A DNA stretch of 64,000 bases from Bacillus sp. E(2018) (GCF_005503015.1 NZ_SCOL01000006.1:1-64000); one strand, 5' to 3'; counted from the stretch's first letter, positions 1 to 9,005 are shown. The notes: generated by a model from the sequence alone, not told the origin. Numbers and translations: made by a program.

Positions 1-551
1 ACATCATCGGAAGAAGTATGTCACAAGGTAGAAAAGCAGGTGTGTATTCTGTTTTAGGTATTATTACAGGTTCTTTGGTTCACACATTGTTTGTAGCGTT
101 TGGTTTATCATTGATACTTGTAAAATCTGTTTTTCTGTTTAATACGATTAAAATTATTGGTGTTATATACTTGGTGTATTTAGGCATTCGGATGATACTG
201 GACAAGTCCAATCTATCTTTTCAAGCTGCGACAGATTCCCTTAATATACGAAAGATCTATATACAAGGGATGCTAACGAGTCTTACAAATCCAAAAGTTT
301 CAATGTTTTTCATTGCATTTCTTCCACAATTTATAGACACCAAAGCGGTTGGACCCATTCCTTTTTTGATTTTAGGACTGACCTTTACAACCACTGGATT
401 ACTATGGTGTTTATTTGTTGCGTATTCCTCTTCCTACGTTACGAAAAAACTAAGAGGAAACCAAAAAATTGGAACTGTTTTGAACAAACTAACTGGACTT
501 ATTTTTATCGGTATGGGGATTAAGCTTTTACAAGCAAAAGCCCCTCATTAA
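1..551 (+). CDS. LysE/RhtB family transporter, 5' end cut by the window
   Basis: Small hydrophobic exporter of the LysE/RhtB superfamily, which exports amino acids or their derivatives across the membrane. An ATG is present at 18, but the reading frame is open to the window edge and reads IIGRSMSQGRKAG. The RSxSQGRxAG segment is a conserved internal loop of the family, so the true start lies upstream and about 25-30 residues are missing. At least four hydrophobic segments follow. The substrate cannot be told from sequence. A hairpin with a T-run lies about 80 bp after the stop. Confidence 0.85.
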   Translation, partial: IIGRSMSQGRKAGVYSVLGIITGSLVHTLFVAFGLSLILVKSVFLFNTIKIIGVIYLVYLGIRMILDKSNLSFQAATDSLNIRKIYIQGMLTSLTNPKVSMFFIAFLPQFIDTKAVGPIPFLILGLTFTTTGLLWCLFVAYSSSYVTKKLRGNQKIGTVLNKLTGLIFIGMGIKLLQAKAPH

Positions 552-629
552 ATCTATATAAATCAACAAGATATGCCCCCACAGATGTTTTAAATATTTA
601 TAAGGAACGATCGATATACTACTTCCATA

Positions 630-668
630 AACAGTCTCTTCGTCTAATAGATAAAGAGACTGTTTTTA
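630..668 (+). terminator. Rho-independent terminator of the LysE-type gene
   Basis: Arms AACAGTCTCTT (630-640) and AAGAGACTGTT (654-664) form an 11-bp stem followed by a T-rich run. Confidence 0.75.
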
Positions 669-710
669 TTGTAGATCTGCTTTCTCGATATTTCATTAAA
701 TTTAAAAAGA

Positions 711-749
711 CAAATAAAACGACCAGTCGCTGCTGGTCGTTTTATTTTG
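711..749. terminator. Bidirectional terminator between convergent genes
   Basis: Long inverted repeat: 711-726 pairs with 733-749 around a 6-nt loop. A-rich and T-rich outer arms give U-tails on both strands. It separates the LysE-type gene (+) from the gene at 799-1539 (-). Confidence 0.8.
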
Positions 750-798
750 TTTGGTATCCGACAATTGCACCCATTTGTGGAGTAAGAAACAATATTTA

Positions 799-1539
799 CT
801 AACACTTACCGATACAAACCAGCCATTGTTTGACTTTACTTTTATTAAATAATATGACTTCGGTATTAGATTTCCACTTCAAGACTCCAAGATTTTGAAC
901 AAAACTAAACTCATTTGGTCTTTCAACAATTAAAAGTTCACTTTTCACCAATTCACCAGTGTTCCTCGCTTTGATATTCAATGTAACAGCATAAGTATCT
1001 ATTTCGTGCTGACAAAAAATTTCTGCGGTGTACTTTCTTGAAGGTGAAATCTTCTGTTTCCATACATATTCATTATAATAATTACTCTCAATAACGCTTT
1101 TGTAAGCTTGTTTAAGGATTGATCTTTCCCATTTATAAGCTTCTCCTGCTTTTAATACCCCTTCATACAGCTTTTCTAATATGAATTTCTTTTTTTCTTC
1201 TTTTTCGTATTCAGTATAGGACCTAAAGTCAAATTCTACTTCTACCTCAGTAAAGCCATCACAATTCTGTATTTCATCGTTAATGCTTTCTACACAGTTT
1301 ATCGTAATTTTTTTAGTTTTCTTGGTCTGAAATCTCCCTAAATAACGTAGATATAAATCGGCAATGCATCTAATCTCATCCCGAAAATTCATTCGTGTAT
1401 CTTTCCAATTCTTCTCATAATCAAGACGTATTGCATCTTTTTTCTGTATGGCCTTTTTATCTATCAATTCTCCAATAAAAGCATTATTTTCTTTATATGG
1501 TAAGTCTAAATCTATATCTTTTAAAATCAGACAACTCAT
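799..1539 (-). CDS. Hypothetical protein, 246 aa
   Basis: I do not recognise a family. The protein is soluble, charged and rich in Lys/Glu/Tyr, with no signal peptide or membrane segment. The middle (about residues 85-170) looks helical and the C-terminal third looks beta-rich. Base composition is more AT-rich than the division genes that follow. The start is uncertain: the GGAGG of a strong Shine-Dalgarno directly abuts this ATG with no spacer. Either initiation is inefficient or a non-ATG start slightly downstream is used. Its neighbour at 1728-2549 looks like an immunity protein, so this may also belong to a polymorphic toxin/immunity island. That is inference. Confidence 0.6.
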   Translation of the reverse strand: MSCLILKDIDLDLPYKENNAFIGELIDKKAIQKKDAIRLDYEKNWKDTRMNFRDEIRCIADLYLRYLGRFQTKKTKKITINCVESINDEIQNCDGFTEVEVEFDFRSYTEYEKEEKKKFILEKLYEGVLKAGEAYKWERSILKQAYKSVIESNYYNEYVWKQKISPSRKYTAEIFCQHEIDTYAVTLNIKARNTGELVKSELLIVERPNEFSFVQNLGVLKWKSNTEVILFNKSKVKQWLVCIGKC

Positions 1540-1603
1540 CCTCCTTTCATTAATTAATTCATGGCATTTTATCTTAAATTAAATTTCATGTGTACTTTAA
1601 AAG

Positions 1604-1637
1604 GTCTTATTCCACAATTATGCTCGTTTATTCAATA
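1604..1637. repeat. Degenerate intergenic repeat, copy 1
   Basis: 34-nt stretch containing TCCACAAT, then a C-rich centre and TTTATTCAATA. It matches 2704-2737 at about 25 of 34 positions, and part of it recurs at 1675-1691. The motif AAAGGCGTTA also occurs near both copies (1649 and about 2606). It lies between the two accessory genes. Confidence 0.5.
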
Positions 1638-1727
1638 AGTTCCATGATAAAGGCGTTAATCCTTCTTGGATCAATGCACCCGTTTATTCAAGTACATTTC
1701 TTCACAATCTACTTAGAGTAAACATTT

Positions 1728-2549
1728 TTAATCCCATTTTTTCTGTTTGCGATAAAGATTTCTTTCGGATGATGATAAAACCTTAGCAGTCGAAGGACGT
1801 TTTACAGTTGATAACAAAATTTCGTCAAAAAAATCCTCGTCAGCAAATGCGTTCCACGGTGTAACTCCGTAAAAGGCGTTTGCTAAGTCTTCAAGAATAC
1901 CACTTGTGAAGCTCATGGCACCTATACAATCGGTACCGTTAAATTCTCCAGGAACGTCCTCCAATTGAATCCTTACATTCATATTACCTAGTACCTTCCA
2001 ACGGTGATTATCTAATAAATTTGGGGTTAATGATAATATTGAAATTAAGGAATTATTTATAATTTTTTCTGAAGTTGAAACCTCAGTTTTATTGATATCA
2101 AATAAACCGCAAACAGGTTGAGTAGAATTTTTCCACACTACCTGTCCAAAAGCGTATGTACCATTCTCTAAAGGTATTTGAAAAATATCTCCCACTTTCC
2201 ATTTTTGTTTCTTGGGCCTAATATGTGAAAATAATTTATTTTTAGTAATACTTATTTCACTTTCAGATACGTTTACATTACAAAGTTCGTTTATGATTAT
2301 CGCTATCTCCAATATCAATTCAGCATTTGAAGTACGTATAATAACTGCACTCGAATCGTAATCAAAGTCAATGCGCTTGTATGAATTAGGTTCAATCTTT
2401 TCTCTAGCTTTTTTGCGTAAAATTTTTATTGCCTCATTATTTGTTTCCAAATTAAATAATTCAGCTAAATCTTCATCAATAAAGAAATATGATGTTGATG
2501 CATCTGGTAGAAGGATTTCTATATTTCCTAATTTACAAGTTGTGTTCAT
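1728..2549 (-). CDS. Imm26-like immunity protein
   Basis: 273-aa protein without signal peptide. The centre (about residues 115-165) reads WKVGDIFQIPLENGTYAFGQ, which resembles the Imm26 immunity domain of polymorphic toxin systems (a GDxFxIPLxxGxYxxGxV pattern). The C-terminal part has a GVTPWNAFADEDFFDE segment that I also associate with Imm26-type proteins. Such proteins neutralise a partner toxin in the cytoplasm. No toxin gene is visible nearby, so it may be an orphan immunity gene or protect against neighbouring strains. Degenerate repeats flank the gene on both sides, suggesting an accessory insertion beside minJ. Confidence 0.55.
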   Translation of the reverse strand: MNTTCKLGNIEILLPDASTSYFFIDEDLAELFNLETNNEAIKILRKKAREKIEPNSYKRIDFDYDSSAVIIRTSNAELILEIAIIINELCNVNVSESEISITKNKLFSHIRPKKQKWKVGDIFQIPLENGTYAFGQVVWKNSTQPVCGLFDINKTEVSTSEKIINNSLISILSLTPNLLDNHRWKVLGNMNVRIQLEDVPGEFNGTDCIGAMSFTSGILEDLANAFYGVTPWNAFADEDFFDEILLSTVKRPSTAKVLSSSERNLYRKQKKWD

Positions 2550-2703
2550 TGTCTTTCATATCCCCCTTTTATTTGATAATTTTTCATTAAAATTATAACA
2601 CCGTAAAAAGGCGTTATCTTCTTTTAACCCGCACGTTTAGTTTAAATACAAACTTCTCACTCTTCTAAGTAAAGTTTAAAATAAATATCCAATTTTCTTA
2701 TAA

Positions 2704-2737
2704 GTGTTACTCCACAATCTGGCCCATTTGTTGAATA
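2704..2737. repeat. Degenerate intergenic repeat, copy 2
   Basis: Contains TCCACAATCTGGCCCATTTG, followed by TTGAATA. It matches copy 1 at 1604-1637, and the two copies bracket the Imm26-like gene. Confidence 0.5.
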
Positions 2738-2745
2738 AAAGCAAT

Positions 2746-2776
2746 AAAAAAAGACTCACGTTTAATGAGCCTTTTT
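2746..2776 (-). terminator. Terminator downstream of minJ
   Basis: Arms 2748-2758 (AAAAAGACTCA) and 2766-2776 (TGAGCCTTTTT) form a stem. On the minus strand it is followed by a run of T. Confidence 0.75.
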
Positions 2777-2805
2777 AAAAAATTATGTGATTCCGATAAA
2801 TTACA

Positions 2806-4005
2806 TCAATCCCCAACAGCAGCATTCCGATCCACTACATCATGGACTAGCAGTACACCAAGCTGGTGGTGTTCGTTTTGGTAGAGTGATCCTTGAACGA
2901 ATCGAATCTCGCCATTTAAATTAAGAACTTCTAGCTTGCAGTATGCAGCGTTAATTTGAAGGGCTCGGTACAAACTTGATTCGTGTGAAAGTGTGACTCC
3001 ATTTACTTTTACAATGACTTCGCCAATCTTTAATCCCATCTTTGCAGCGGGTGTCCCTGGTACTACTGAAAGAATCATAACTCCTTGATCTCTTGGTACA
3101 AAGTGTGAAGGTCTCGTATCATCACGTTGGCTCGTTACGAGTGTAATGAGCTCTCGTCCTGCAAGACCGGCTGCGATTGCTATAGCAATTAGGAGCGGCA
3201 AATTATAAAAATGACCTACTGCTGCAATGCCTGTTACGATAAATCCTAAAATCAAAACTTGTCTGCCTAGATGTTTAATCGCTTCTTCCGGCAGTGTATG
3301 TGTAACTAGCTGGCGATATCCGATGGCAAACGGTACGAGGAAGAATGAGAATCCTACCGCACCCATCGGAAACAAAGGCCACCAATCTAAAACAGGAATT
3401 GAGCCTACAGGTAAAACTAAAAACTGAGGAACAATCCAAAATCTCGTAGCTTCATGTGCACCGATATAATGTCCTCGTTTTCCTTTGAACAGCCGAGGAG
3501 AAGTGCGATCTGCACCTTTCCAGATGACCAGTATCCCTTCTTGAATCAAAAGAACACCAATAATGACTGCTAATGAATCAAGGGGCGTTTTTTGAACATC
3601 TACAATCCAACGATCAAGAAAAGAAATTCCGAGTTGAAATTTTGGAAGCAACAAACCAACAACTGCCGCCAAACTCACAGCGTATGCAGGATTCATAAAC
3701 CTTGTTTTAAACGTTAAGCCTAAAGCCACATACACGACACCGATCAAAGCAATCATCCCTAGCGGCAATGTGATACCGGCTGCCACAAAGATTACCGACC
3801 CTATGAGTCCAATCAGAATTCCTGGTAGCAATGAGAATATTAAATTATCAATGACGGGATGCACGCGCACTTTAAATTCTTTTCTCTCTCGTTTCACACG
3901 TTTTAATCCAATTAAGAAAGCAACAAGAATAAAACCGTAAAAAAGCGGGTGTAAAAAAAGCAGCAGCATGCCCTGAAGTAATTCTTTCACAAAGGTGTCT
4001 GTCAT
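2806..4005 (-). CDS. minJ: MinJ-like PDZ-domain membrane protein
   Basis: 399 aa, matching the size of B. subtilis MinJ (YvjD), the membrane protein linking DivIVA to MinD for division-site placement. The N-terminal two thirds consist of repeated hydrophobic segments (about six to eight passes). The C-terminus, from about residue 300, is a PDZ domain with the typical VPGTPAAKMGLKIGEVIVKV stretch. Position next to ctpB and ftsEX matches B. subtilis. The upstream small ORF overlaps the start by an ATGA junction, suggesting translational coupling. The role is taken from the family and synteny. Confidence 0.85.
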   Translation of the reverse strand: MTDTFVKELLQGMLLLFLHPLFYGFILVAFLIGLKRVKRERKEFKVRVHPVIDNLIFSLLPGILIGLIGSVIFVAAGITLPLGMIALIGVVYVALGLTFKTRFMNPAYAVSLAAVVGLLLPKFQLGISFLDRWIVDVQKTPLDSLAVIIGVLLIQEGILVIWKGADRTSPRLFKGKRGHYIGAHEATRFWIVPQFLVLPVGSIPVLDWWPLFPMGAVGFSFFLVPFAIGYRQLVTHTLPEEAIKHLGRQVLILGFIVTGIAAVGHFYNLPLLIAIAIAAGLAGRELITLVTSQRDDTRPSHFVPRDQGVMILSVVPGTPAAKMGLKIGEVIVKVNGVTLSHESSLYRALQINAAYCKLEVLNLNGEIRFVQGSLYQNEHHQLGVLLVHDVVDRNAAVGD

Positions 4006-4181
4006 GTGCGGTCTCTTCCTTTCTCCTCTTTTAATTCATCCACTTTTTCTTCAATACGTTTCAATCTTCTATCCGAACTCACAGCTCGCTTCACTAATAA
4101 ACCAACTCCAACGATGATGGCAATTAGAATTAAAAACATTACCAGCTGATAAAGCACATCTCCAACATTCAATGACTGCAT
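4002..4181 (-). CDS. Small membrane protein, DUF4083-like
   Basis: 59-aa ORF too short for ordinary ORF lists: one hydrophobic helix (about residues 10-31, ending VGLLVKR), then a charged tail with KRIEEKVDELKEEK, probably a short coiled coil. It resembles the DUF4083 family of small Bacillus proteins. The stop TGA overlaps the minJ ATG in an ATGA junction (4002-4005), so the two are almost certainly co-translated. This supports a real gene and possibly a MinJ accessory subunit. The function is unknown. Confidence 0.7.
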   Translation of the reverse strand: MQSLNVGDVLYQLVMFLILIAIIVGVGLLVKRAVSSDRRLKRIEEKVDELKEEKGRDRT

Positions 4182-4314
4182 ATTGTCTACCCCTTTAGAA
4201 CATCACAAAGGATTTTATCCTTTAAATCATTCACTTTTACTAAATTCATTTTCCCCATTTGAAATACCAGTAAAATTATTATGTGTTTTTTTGGTTCGTT
4301 AGCTTCTTAGAATA

Positions 4315-4445
4315 GTTGATTGGAGCGCAAGGTGCGAGACTCCTGCGGGACAGGCCGGCAGGTGAGACACTTATACGTGAAACGTACGAATGTGGCTCAC
4401 CGCCTGCCCCGCGGAAAGTGAGCAACCTGTAGCGTAAATCTACCT
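4315..4445 (+). repeat. ~130-bp palindromic intergenic repeat, copy 1
   Basis: Begins GTTGATTGGAGCG and contains GCGAGACTCCTGCGGGAC, a GGTGAG/CTCACC inner inverted repeat and CTGCCCCGCGGAAAG. Three further copies lie at 21151, 21776 and 35548, all in the same orientation. The end is degenerate here (AATCTAC instead of AATCAAC). Confidence 0.85.
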
Positions 4446-4480
4446 CTCACAAGAGGCTTTTAATACATCGGAGCTTCACC

Positions 4481-4516
4481 CAAAAAAATACCCGTAGAGA
4501 ATAATTTCCTCTACGG
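4481..4516 (-). terminator. Terminator of ctpB
   Basis: Arms 4492-4499 (CCGTAGAG) and 4509-4516 (CTCTACGG). On the minus strand the stem is followed by a T-rich run (4481-4491). Confidence 0.8.
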
Positions 4517-4557
4517 ATAGTATTCGTGTTTCAGTTGTTTTTTCCTGCCATAATCCC

Positions 4558-6018
4558 TTATTTTGCAAGCAATTCAATCGCCGTTTTACGCTGAACATCG
4601 TTCTTATCATCACGGATTGAATCGATCACTTTTGACTCCATCTTACCAGCTGTCTTCGTATCTACTTTCCCTGTTGCTGGCAAGTCGTTCGCACGCTGGA
4701 ACGCAGTTACCGCAGCTTGCGTCTTTTCATCAAAGTATCCATCTTCTCTTCCCGTTTGGAACCCTAAACCGTTCAACATCACTTGAGCGTTCTTCACCTG
4801 CTCATTGTTCATATCAAACTCTAACGCTTTCTTCTCAACTGTGATCGGGTTTGTGTAGAAATAGTCTGGCTGCTTCACTTCAAAAGTAGGCTTTACCCCT
4901 TTTTTGTGAATCCAGTTACCATCCGGTGTCAGCCACTTAAACAGTGTCAGCTTGATATTCGATCCATCACCAAGATCAATCGATTGCTGAACAGTCCCTT
5001 TACCGAATGACTTCTCACCGACTAGGTCATAGTTTCCTGCTTCTTTTAAGGCAGCAGCTAAAATTTCAGACGCTGACGCACTACCTTTGTCGATCAAACC
5101 GATGATCGGATAATCTTTCTTTTCTTTTAACGTCGAAACATAACGTTCTTTGTTTCCTTTACGGTCTTCGATCTGAACGAATGGCTTCTTCTCAGGAATG
5201 ATTTGACGAAGGATGCTGTCAACTGCCTCTAGATAGCCTCCTGGATTACCACGAACGTCAATCACTAGACCATCAATCTTTTCTTTTTCTAGCTCTGTTA
5301 GCTGTTTCTTGAAATCAGCTCCCGTTTTTTCTGAGAAAGATGTGATTTCTAGTACACCGATCTTTTTACCTTTTACTTCTTCAATATCAGAGTAAACGGT
5401 CTCGATCGGAATTTCATCACGTGTTACTTTAACCGGCATTACATCATTTACACCTGTACGTTTTACACCAAGTGTTACGACAGATCCTTTTTCACCGCGG
5501 ATTTTTAATACGGCTTTATACAGATCAAGTCCTTCAACACTTTTACCGTCGATCGTGATGATCTGATCGTTCGGCTTTAGTCCTGCTTTTTCGGCAGGTG
5601 AATCTTTGAACGGTGCGACGATCGTTACTTTACCGTCTACCATGCTTACTTCTGCCCCGATTCCTTCAAAGGAAGAATCAAGTGATTGTGAAAACTGACT
5701 GGCTGTCTCTTCATCCATATAAACAGAATATGGATCTTTTAACGTTTTGACCATTCCTTGAATGGCACCTTCAAGGAGTTTGTCACGATCAACATCTTCC
5801 ACATAACGAGAAGAGATAATCTCATACGTCTTTTGAAGCTTTGCAAACTCTTCATCGTTTTCGACTTTCGTTGCGGTCTTCGGCAGATCGTTTACTTCAC
5901 CGTTCTGAACATACTTCGAATCGTTTCCAAACAGTGCCATCGAACCATACATGCCACCGGCACCAACAAGCAAGGAAAGAACAATCAGCAGGGCCAACAT
6001 TTTTTTATTTACGTTCAT
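4558..6018 (-). CDS. ctpB: S41 carboxyl-terminal processing protease CtpB
   Basis: 486-aa secreted or membrane-anchored serine protease. In B. subtilis CtpB cleaves SpoIVFA to time sigma-K activation. Order: an N-terminal hydrophobic anchor (about residues 7-30), a helical region, a PDZ domain (about 115-190), the S41 catalytic domain, and a C-terminal peptidoglycan-binding repeat (about 405-460). The Ser-Lys-Gln centre is visible as GSASASE (Ser about 315), and FGKGTVQ (Lys about 340, Gln about 344). I chose the ATG at 6018 rather than the GTG at 6027, because that GTG lies inside the Shine-Dalgarno GAGGTGA. The family is certain; the sporulation role is inferred. Confidence 0.93.
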   Translation of the reverse strand: MNVNKKMLALLIVLSLLVGAGGMYGSMALFGNDSKYVQNGEVNDLPKTATKVENDEEFAKLQKTYEIISSRYVEDVDRDKLLEGAIQGMVKTLKDPYSVYMDEETASQFSQSLDSSFEGIGAEVSMVDGKVTIVAPFKDSPAEKAGLKPNDQIITIDGKSVEGLDLYKAVLKIRGEKGSVVTLGVKRTGVNDVMPVKVTRDEIPIETVYSDIEEVKGKKIGVLEITSFSEKTGADFKKQLTELEKEKIDGLVIDVRGNPGGYLEAVDSILRQIIPEKKPFVQIEDRKGNKERYVSTLKEKKDYPIIGLIDKGSASASEILAAALKEAGNYDLVGEKSFGKGTVQQSIDLGDGSNIKLTLFKWLTPDGNWIHKKGVKPTFEVKQPDYFYTNPITVEKKALEFDMNNEQVKNAQVMLNGLGFQTGREDGYFDEKTQAAVTAFQRANDLPATGKVDTKTAGKMESKVIDSIRDDKNDVQRKTAIELLAK

Positions 6019-6043
6019 TCTGCTCACCTCGTTTTTGCAGGAA

Positions 6044-6075
6044 AAGGCATCACACCCTGCAAAGTGCGATGCCTT
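6044..6075 (-). terminator. Hairpin between the M23 hydrolase gene and ctpB
   Basis: Arms 6044-6055 (AAGGCATCACAC) and 6064-6075 (GTGCGATGCCTT), followed by TTTTCC on the minus strand. Probably a partial terminator, reducing read-through into ctpB. Confidence 0.65.
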
Positions 6076-6152
6076 CCATTGTAAGAGTCTTTAGGCAACA
6101 GCCTGTCTCCTACTTCACTATATGAATAGCTTGTTTACTTTATGTGTTTATT

Positions 6153-7367
6153 TTACCAGTAAGCCGCAGGATTTACAGCATTTGTTTTTCCTGCATTCCA
6201 AGGTCCTTTGTGAAGTTCAAAGTGTAAATGCTGACCAAATGAGTGTCCAGTGTTCCCCATGTTGCCTAGGAACTGCCCTTTTGAAACAGATCCGCCTGAT
6301 ACAGCGCGGCTGCTCATGTGAGCGTAAACCGTTGTCCATTGCTGCCCACCGATTGAGTGAGAGATGTATACAACGTTTCCGTATGAAGAGGAGTACTCTG
6401 ATTTAATTACTGTACCATCTGCAGCTGCATAGATCGGAACGGTTCCACCTTGAGCGATGTCGATTCCTTCATGCATACCGCTGCTTCTGTTACCAAATCC
6501 AGAAGAAATTCTTCCAGCAGCAGGTTTGATGATCATACCGTTACCTGAAACAGGTCCCATTGAAGGAGCTGATCCACCTGAAGATGATTCACGAGCTGCT
6601 TTTTCACGTGCAGCTGCACGAGCTTGTTCAGCACGGAACGCCTCTTCTTGAGATTTTAGAAGTGCACCTTCGTTTTCAATCTTGTGTGCTTCAGCATGTA
6701 ACGAGTCTTCTTCTTTTTTAAGAGAAGCCATTAGACGCGTTTTCTCATCCATCTGCGCTTTTAACTGCTTTTGTAACACTTGTAGTTCTTTCATTGCGTT
6801 TTGAAGATTTACTAGTTTTTTCTCAACGTCTGCCATCTTTTTCTCTAGAAGCTCTTTATCTTTCTTTTGTTCTTCTAAAAGCTGACGATCTTGTTCTGCA
6901 ATCATGTTCAATGCTAGAACGCGGTCAAGAAAATCACCAAAATCTTTTGAACCAAGAACAACTTCTAAGTAAGAAACAGCTCCCCCAGATTCATACATAG
7001 AGTTAATACGTTCTTTTAATAGAGCATCGCGCTTATCGATTCGCTTTTGAACAACAGCAATCTCGCCTTTTAACACGTCGATCTCTTCTTTTGTTTCTTT
7101 AATATCTGTTTGTTTGGCTTGTACTTTAAGATCTGTTTCAGAAGAAAGCTTATCAATTCTAGCTACTTCAGCCTCAATCGCTGCTTGGCTGCTTTTGTTC
7201 TTGTCCAGCTTTGATTTTGCAGCCTCCGCTTTCTTTGCATTTTCTTGTTGTTTTTTCTTGATGCTTGATAAAGATTCCGCGTGAACGACGGATTCAGAGT
7301 GATACATAGTAAAGGCGCCCAGTGCTAAACTTAGTGAAAGCACTGTACCAACCACTTTCCTTTTCAT
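6153..7367 (-). CDS. EnvC/PcsB-like M23 family murein hydrolase
   Basis: 404 aa: signal peptide (about residues 1-31, VHAES), a long coiled coil (about 33-250), a Gly/Ser-rich linker, and a C-terminal M23 peptidase domain. The metal-site motifs MHEGID (HxxxD) and HLHFELH (HxH) are intact, so it should be an active zinc endopeptidase rather than a mere activator. It directly follows ftsX. In other bacteria FtsEX controls EnvC, PcsB or CwlO through the coiled coil, so this is the likely FtsEX client at the division site or side wall. B. subtilis has no such gene at this position. The start has a good GGGAGG site. Confidence 0.88.
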   Translation of the reverse strand: MKRKVVGTVLSLSLALGAFTMYHSESVVHAESLSSIKKKQQENAKKAEAAKSKLDKNKSSQAAIEAEVARIDKLSSETDLKVQAKQTDIKETKEEIDVLKGEIAVVQKRIDKRDALLKERINSMYESGGAVSYLEVVLGSKDFGDFLDRVLALNMIAEQDRQLLEEQKKDKELLEKKMADVEKKLVNLQNAMKELQVLQKQLKAQMDEKTRLMASLKKEEDSLHAEAHKIENEGALLKSQEEAFRAEQARAAAREKAARESSSGGSAPSMGPVSGNGMIIKPAAGRISSGFGNRSSGMHEGIDIAQGGTVPIYAAADGTVIKSEYSSSYGNVVYISHSIGGQQWTTVYAHMSSRAVSGGSVSKGQFLGNMGNTGHSFGQHLHFELHKGPWNAGKTNAVNPAAYW

Positions 7368-7435
7368 TCGTTTTCCTCCCTAACCCCTATTAATTGTTTC
7401 GTTTTTCTTGGATCTCTTTATTTCTGCTATCTTTA

Positions 7436-8329
7436 CTAAATCTTCAAGAACTTACGAACAGATGTTAAGCTTCCCCAAACGCCGATCACTCCACCGATCA
7501 GAATCATCAACAGCGCTAGCTGCGGGATAAGTGGTGTAACTGGCAATAGCTCAATGAATACTGTTCCTAATTTTTGATTAACGATATCGAAAATGGCTTG
7601 ATAGCCTACCGTGATAACAACAATCGGAAGTATTGCGCCCGCTACACCTAATGCAAAACCTTCAATGAAGAACGGCCAGCGGATAAATCCATTCGTCGCA
7701 CCAACGAGTTTCATAATTTCAATCTCGCGTCGTCGTGTTACAATCGTTAATTTTATAGTATTTGAGATAAGGAACATCGCTGTGAATACGAGTCCTAATA
7801 CGAGGACGATCCCAACGTTGCGGGCAACATCTGTTACTTTAAAAAGTTTCTCGACGGTCCCTTGTCCGTACTCAACTTTGTTTACAAATTTAAATTTCTC
7901 AACTTCTTTTGCTACAGCAGCCGTATCTTGCGGCTTTTCTGTATAGATGATGAACGCATCTCGCAATGGATTTTCATTCTTTAGAGATGAGAAAGCTTCT
8001 CCTTCATCTCCAAGACTTTCAATCAATTCATCAAGGCCTTCTTCTTTAGATTGATACTCAACCGTTTTTACTTTACCGAGTTTTTCAAGCTCTTGTTTGT
8101 AAGCATCGTATCTTTCAGGTTTTTCCGTTCGTTCGATGTACGCTCTGATCTGTACATCATCTTCGATCTGACTTGCAATATAGTTAATGTTCAAGAGGAT
8201 TGCCAAGAACACACTTACTAATAGCAATGTTACCGTTACCGCAGAGATGGAAGCAAAGGACATCCAGCCGTTTCTTCCCATGCTCTTGAATGCTTCTACG
8301 AAATGTCGTTTTAATGTTCTAATCTTCAT
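7436..8329 (-). CDS. ftsX: FtsX, permease-like subunit of FtsEX
   Basis: 297 aa starting MKIRTLKRH, as in other Bacillus FtsX proteins. One N-terminal TM, an extracellular loop of about 130 residues that binds the hydrolase partner, then three TMs. FtsEX transmits ATP hydrolysis to extracellular cell-wall hydrolases. The frame is open upstream for 18 more codons, but the ATG at 8329 has AAAGGGG eight nucleotides upstream and matches family length. The start overlaps the end of ftsE by 11 bp, indicating coupled translation. Confidence 0.93.
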   Translation of the reverse strand: MKIRTLKRHFVEAFKSMGRNGWMSFASISAVTVTLLLVSVFLAILLNINYIASQIEDDVQIRAYIERTEKPERYDAYKQELEKLGKVKTVEYQSKEEGLDELIESLGDEGEAFSSLKNENPLRDAFIIYTEKPQDTAAVAKEVEKFKFVNKVEYGQGTVEKLFKVTDVARNVGIVLVLGLVFTAMFLISNTIKLTIVTRRREIEIMKLVGATNGFIRWPFFIEGFALGVAGAILPIVVITVGYQAIFDIVNQKLGTVFIELLPVTPLIPQLALLMILIGGVIGVWGSLTSVRKFLKI

Positions 8330-9005
8330 AGCCGTAATCCCCTTTCGCCTCATCACGTACAATTCGGCCGCCTTCGATGGCAATTACGCGCTTTGTGATT
8401 GTATTTACGATTTCTTTATTATGAGTTGCCATAACAACTGTCGTTCCACGAGCGTTGATCTCTTTAAAGATCTCCATGATCTCCCACGCTGTTTCTGGAT
8501 CAAGGTTACCTGTCGGCTCATCCGCGATAACAACTGGTGGATGGTTTACGATCGAACGTGCGATTGATACACGCTGCTGCTCTCCACCTGATAGCTCGTC
8601 TGGGAACATGCGCGCTTTGTTTTTTAGTTTTACAAGATCAAGAACTTCCATAACACGTTCTCTGATCACTTTTGGAGATTCTTCAATAACTTCAAGTGCA
8701 AAAGCTACGTTTTCGTATACCGTTAAACGCGGCAACAGTTTAAAGTCTTGGAAGATAACTCCGATCTTTCTTCGTACTTTAGGAATCTGTCTTTCTTTTA
8801 CTTTTGCAAGGTTTGTTCCATTAATGATAATTGAACCTTGTGTCGGTTTTTCTTCACGATACATACATTTTATAAACGTGGATTTACCTGCTCCACTTGG
8901 TCCGACTACATAAACAAATTCACCTTTTTCTATGTAGACGTCAATCCCGTTAAGTGCCATAACACCGTTCGGGTATGTTTTCCATACATCAACCATTTCT
9001 ATCAA
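8319..9005 (-). CDS. ftsE: FtsE, ATPase subunit of FtsEX
   Basis: 228-aa ABC ATPase. Walker A GPSGAGKST (about residues 35-43), signature LSGGEQQRV, Walker B VVIADEPTGNLD and the H-loop ATHN are all present. It drives FtsX to control a peptidoglycan hydrolase. The start is TTG (9005), with AAGGAAGTGA upstream; the protein start MIEM fits the family. An extended -10 promoter lies about 110 bp upstream. Confidence 0.93.
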   Translation of the reverse strand: MIEMVDVWKTYPNGVMALNGIDVYIEKGEFVYVVGPSGAGKSTFIKCMYREEKPTQGSIIINGTNLAKVKERQIPKVRRKIGVIFQDFKLLPRLTVYENVAFALEVIEESPKVIRERVMEVLDLVKLKNKARMFPDELSGGEQQRVSIARSIVNHPPVVIADEPTGNLDPETAWEIMEIFKEINARGTTVVMATHNKEIVNTITKRVIAIEGGRIVRDEAKGDYGYED

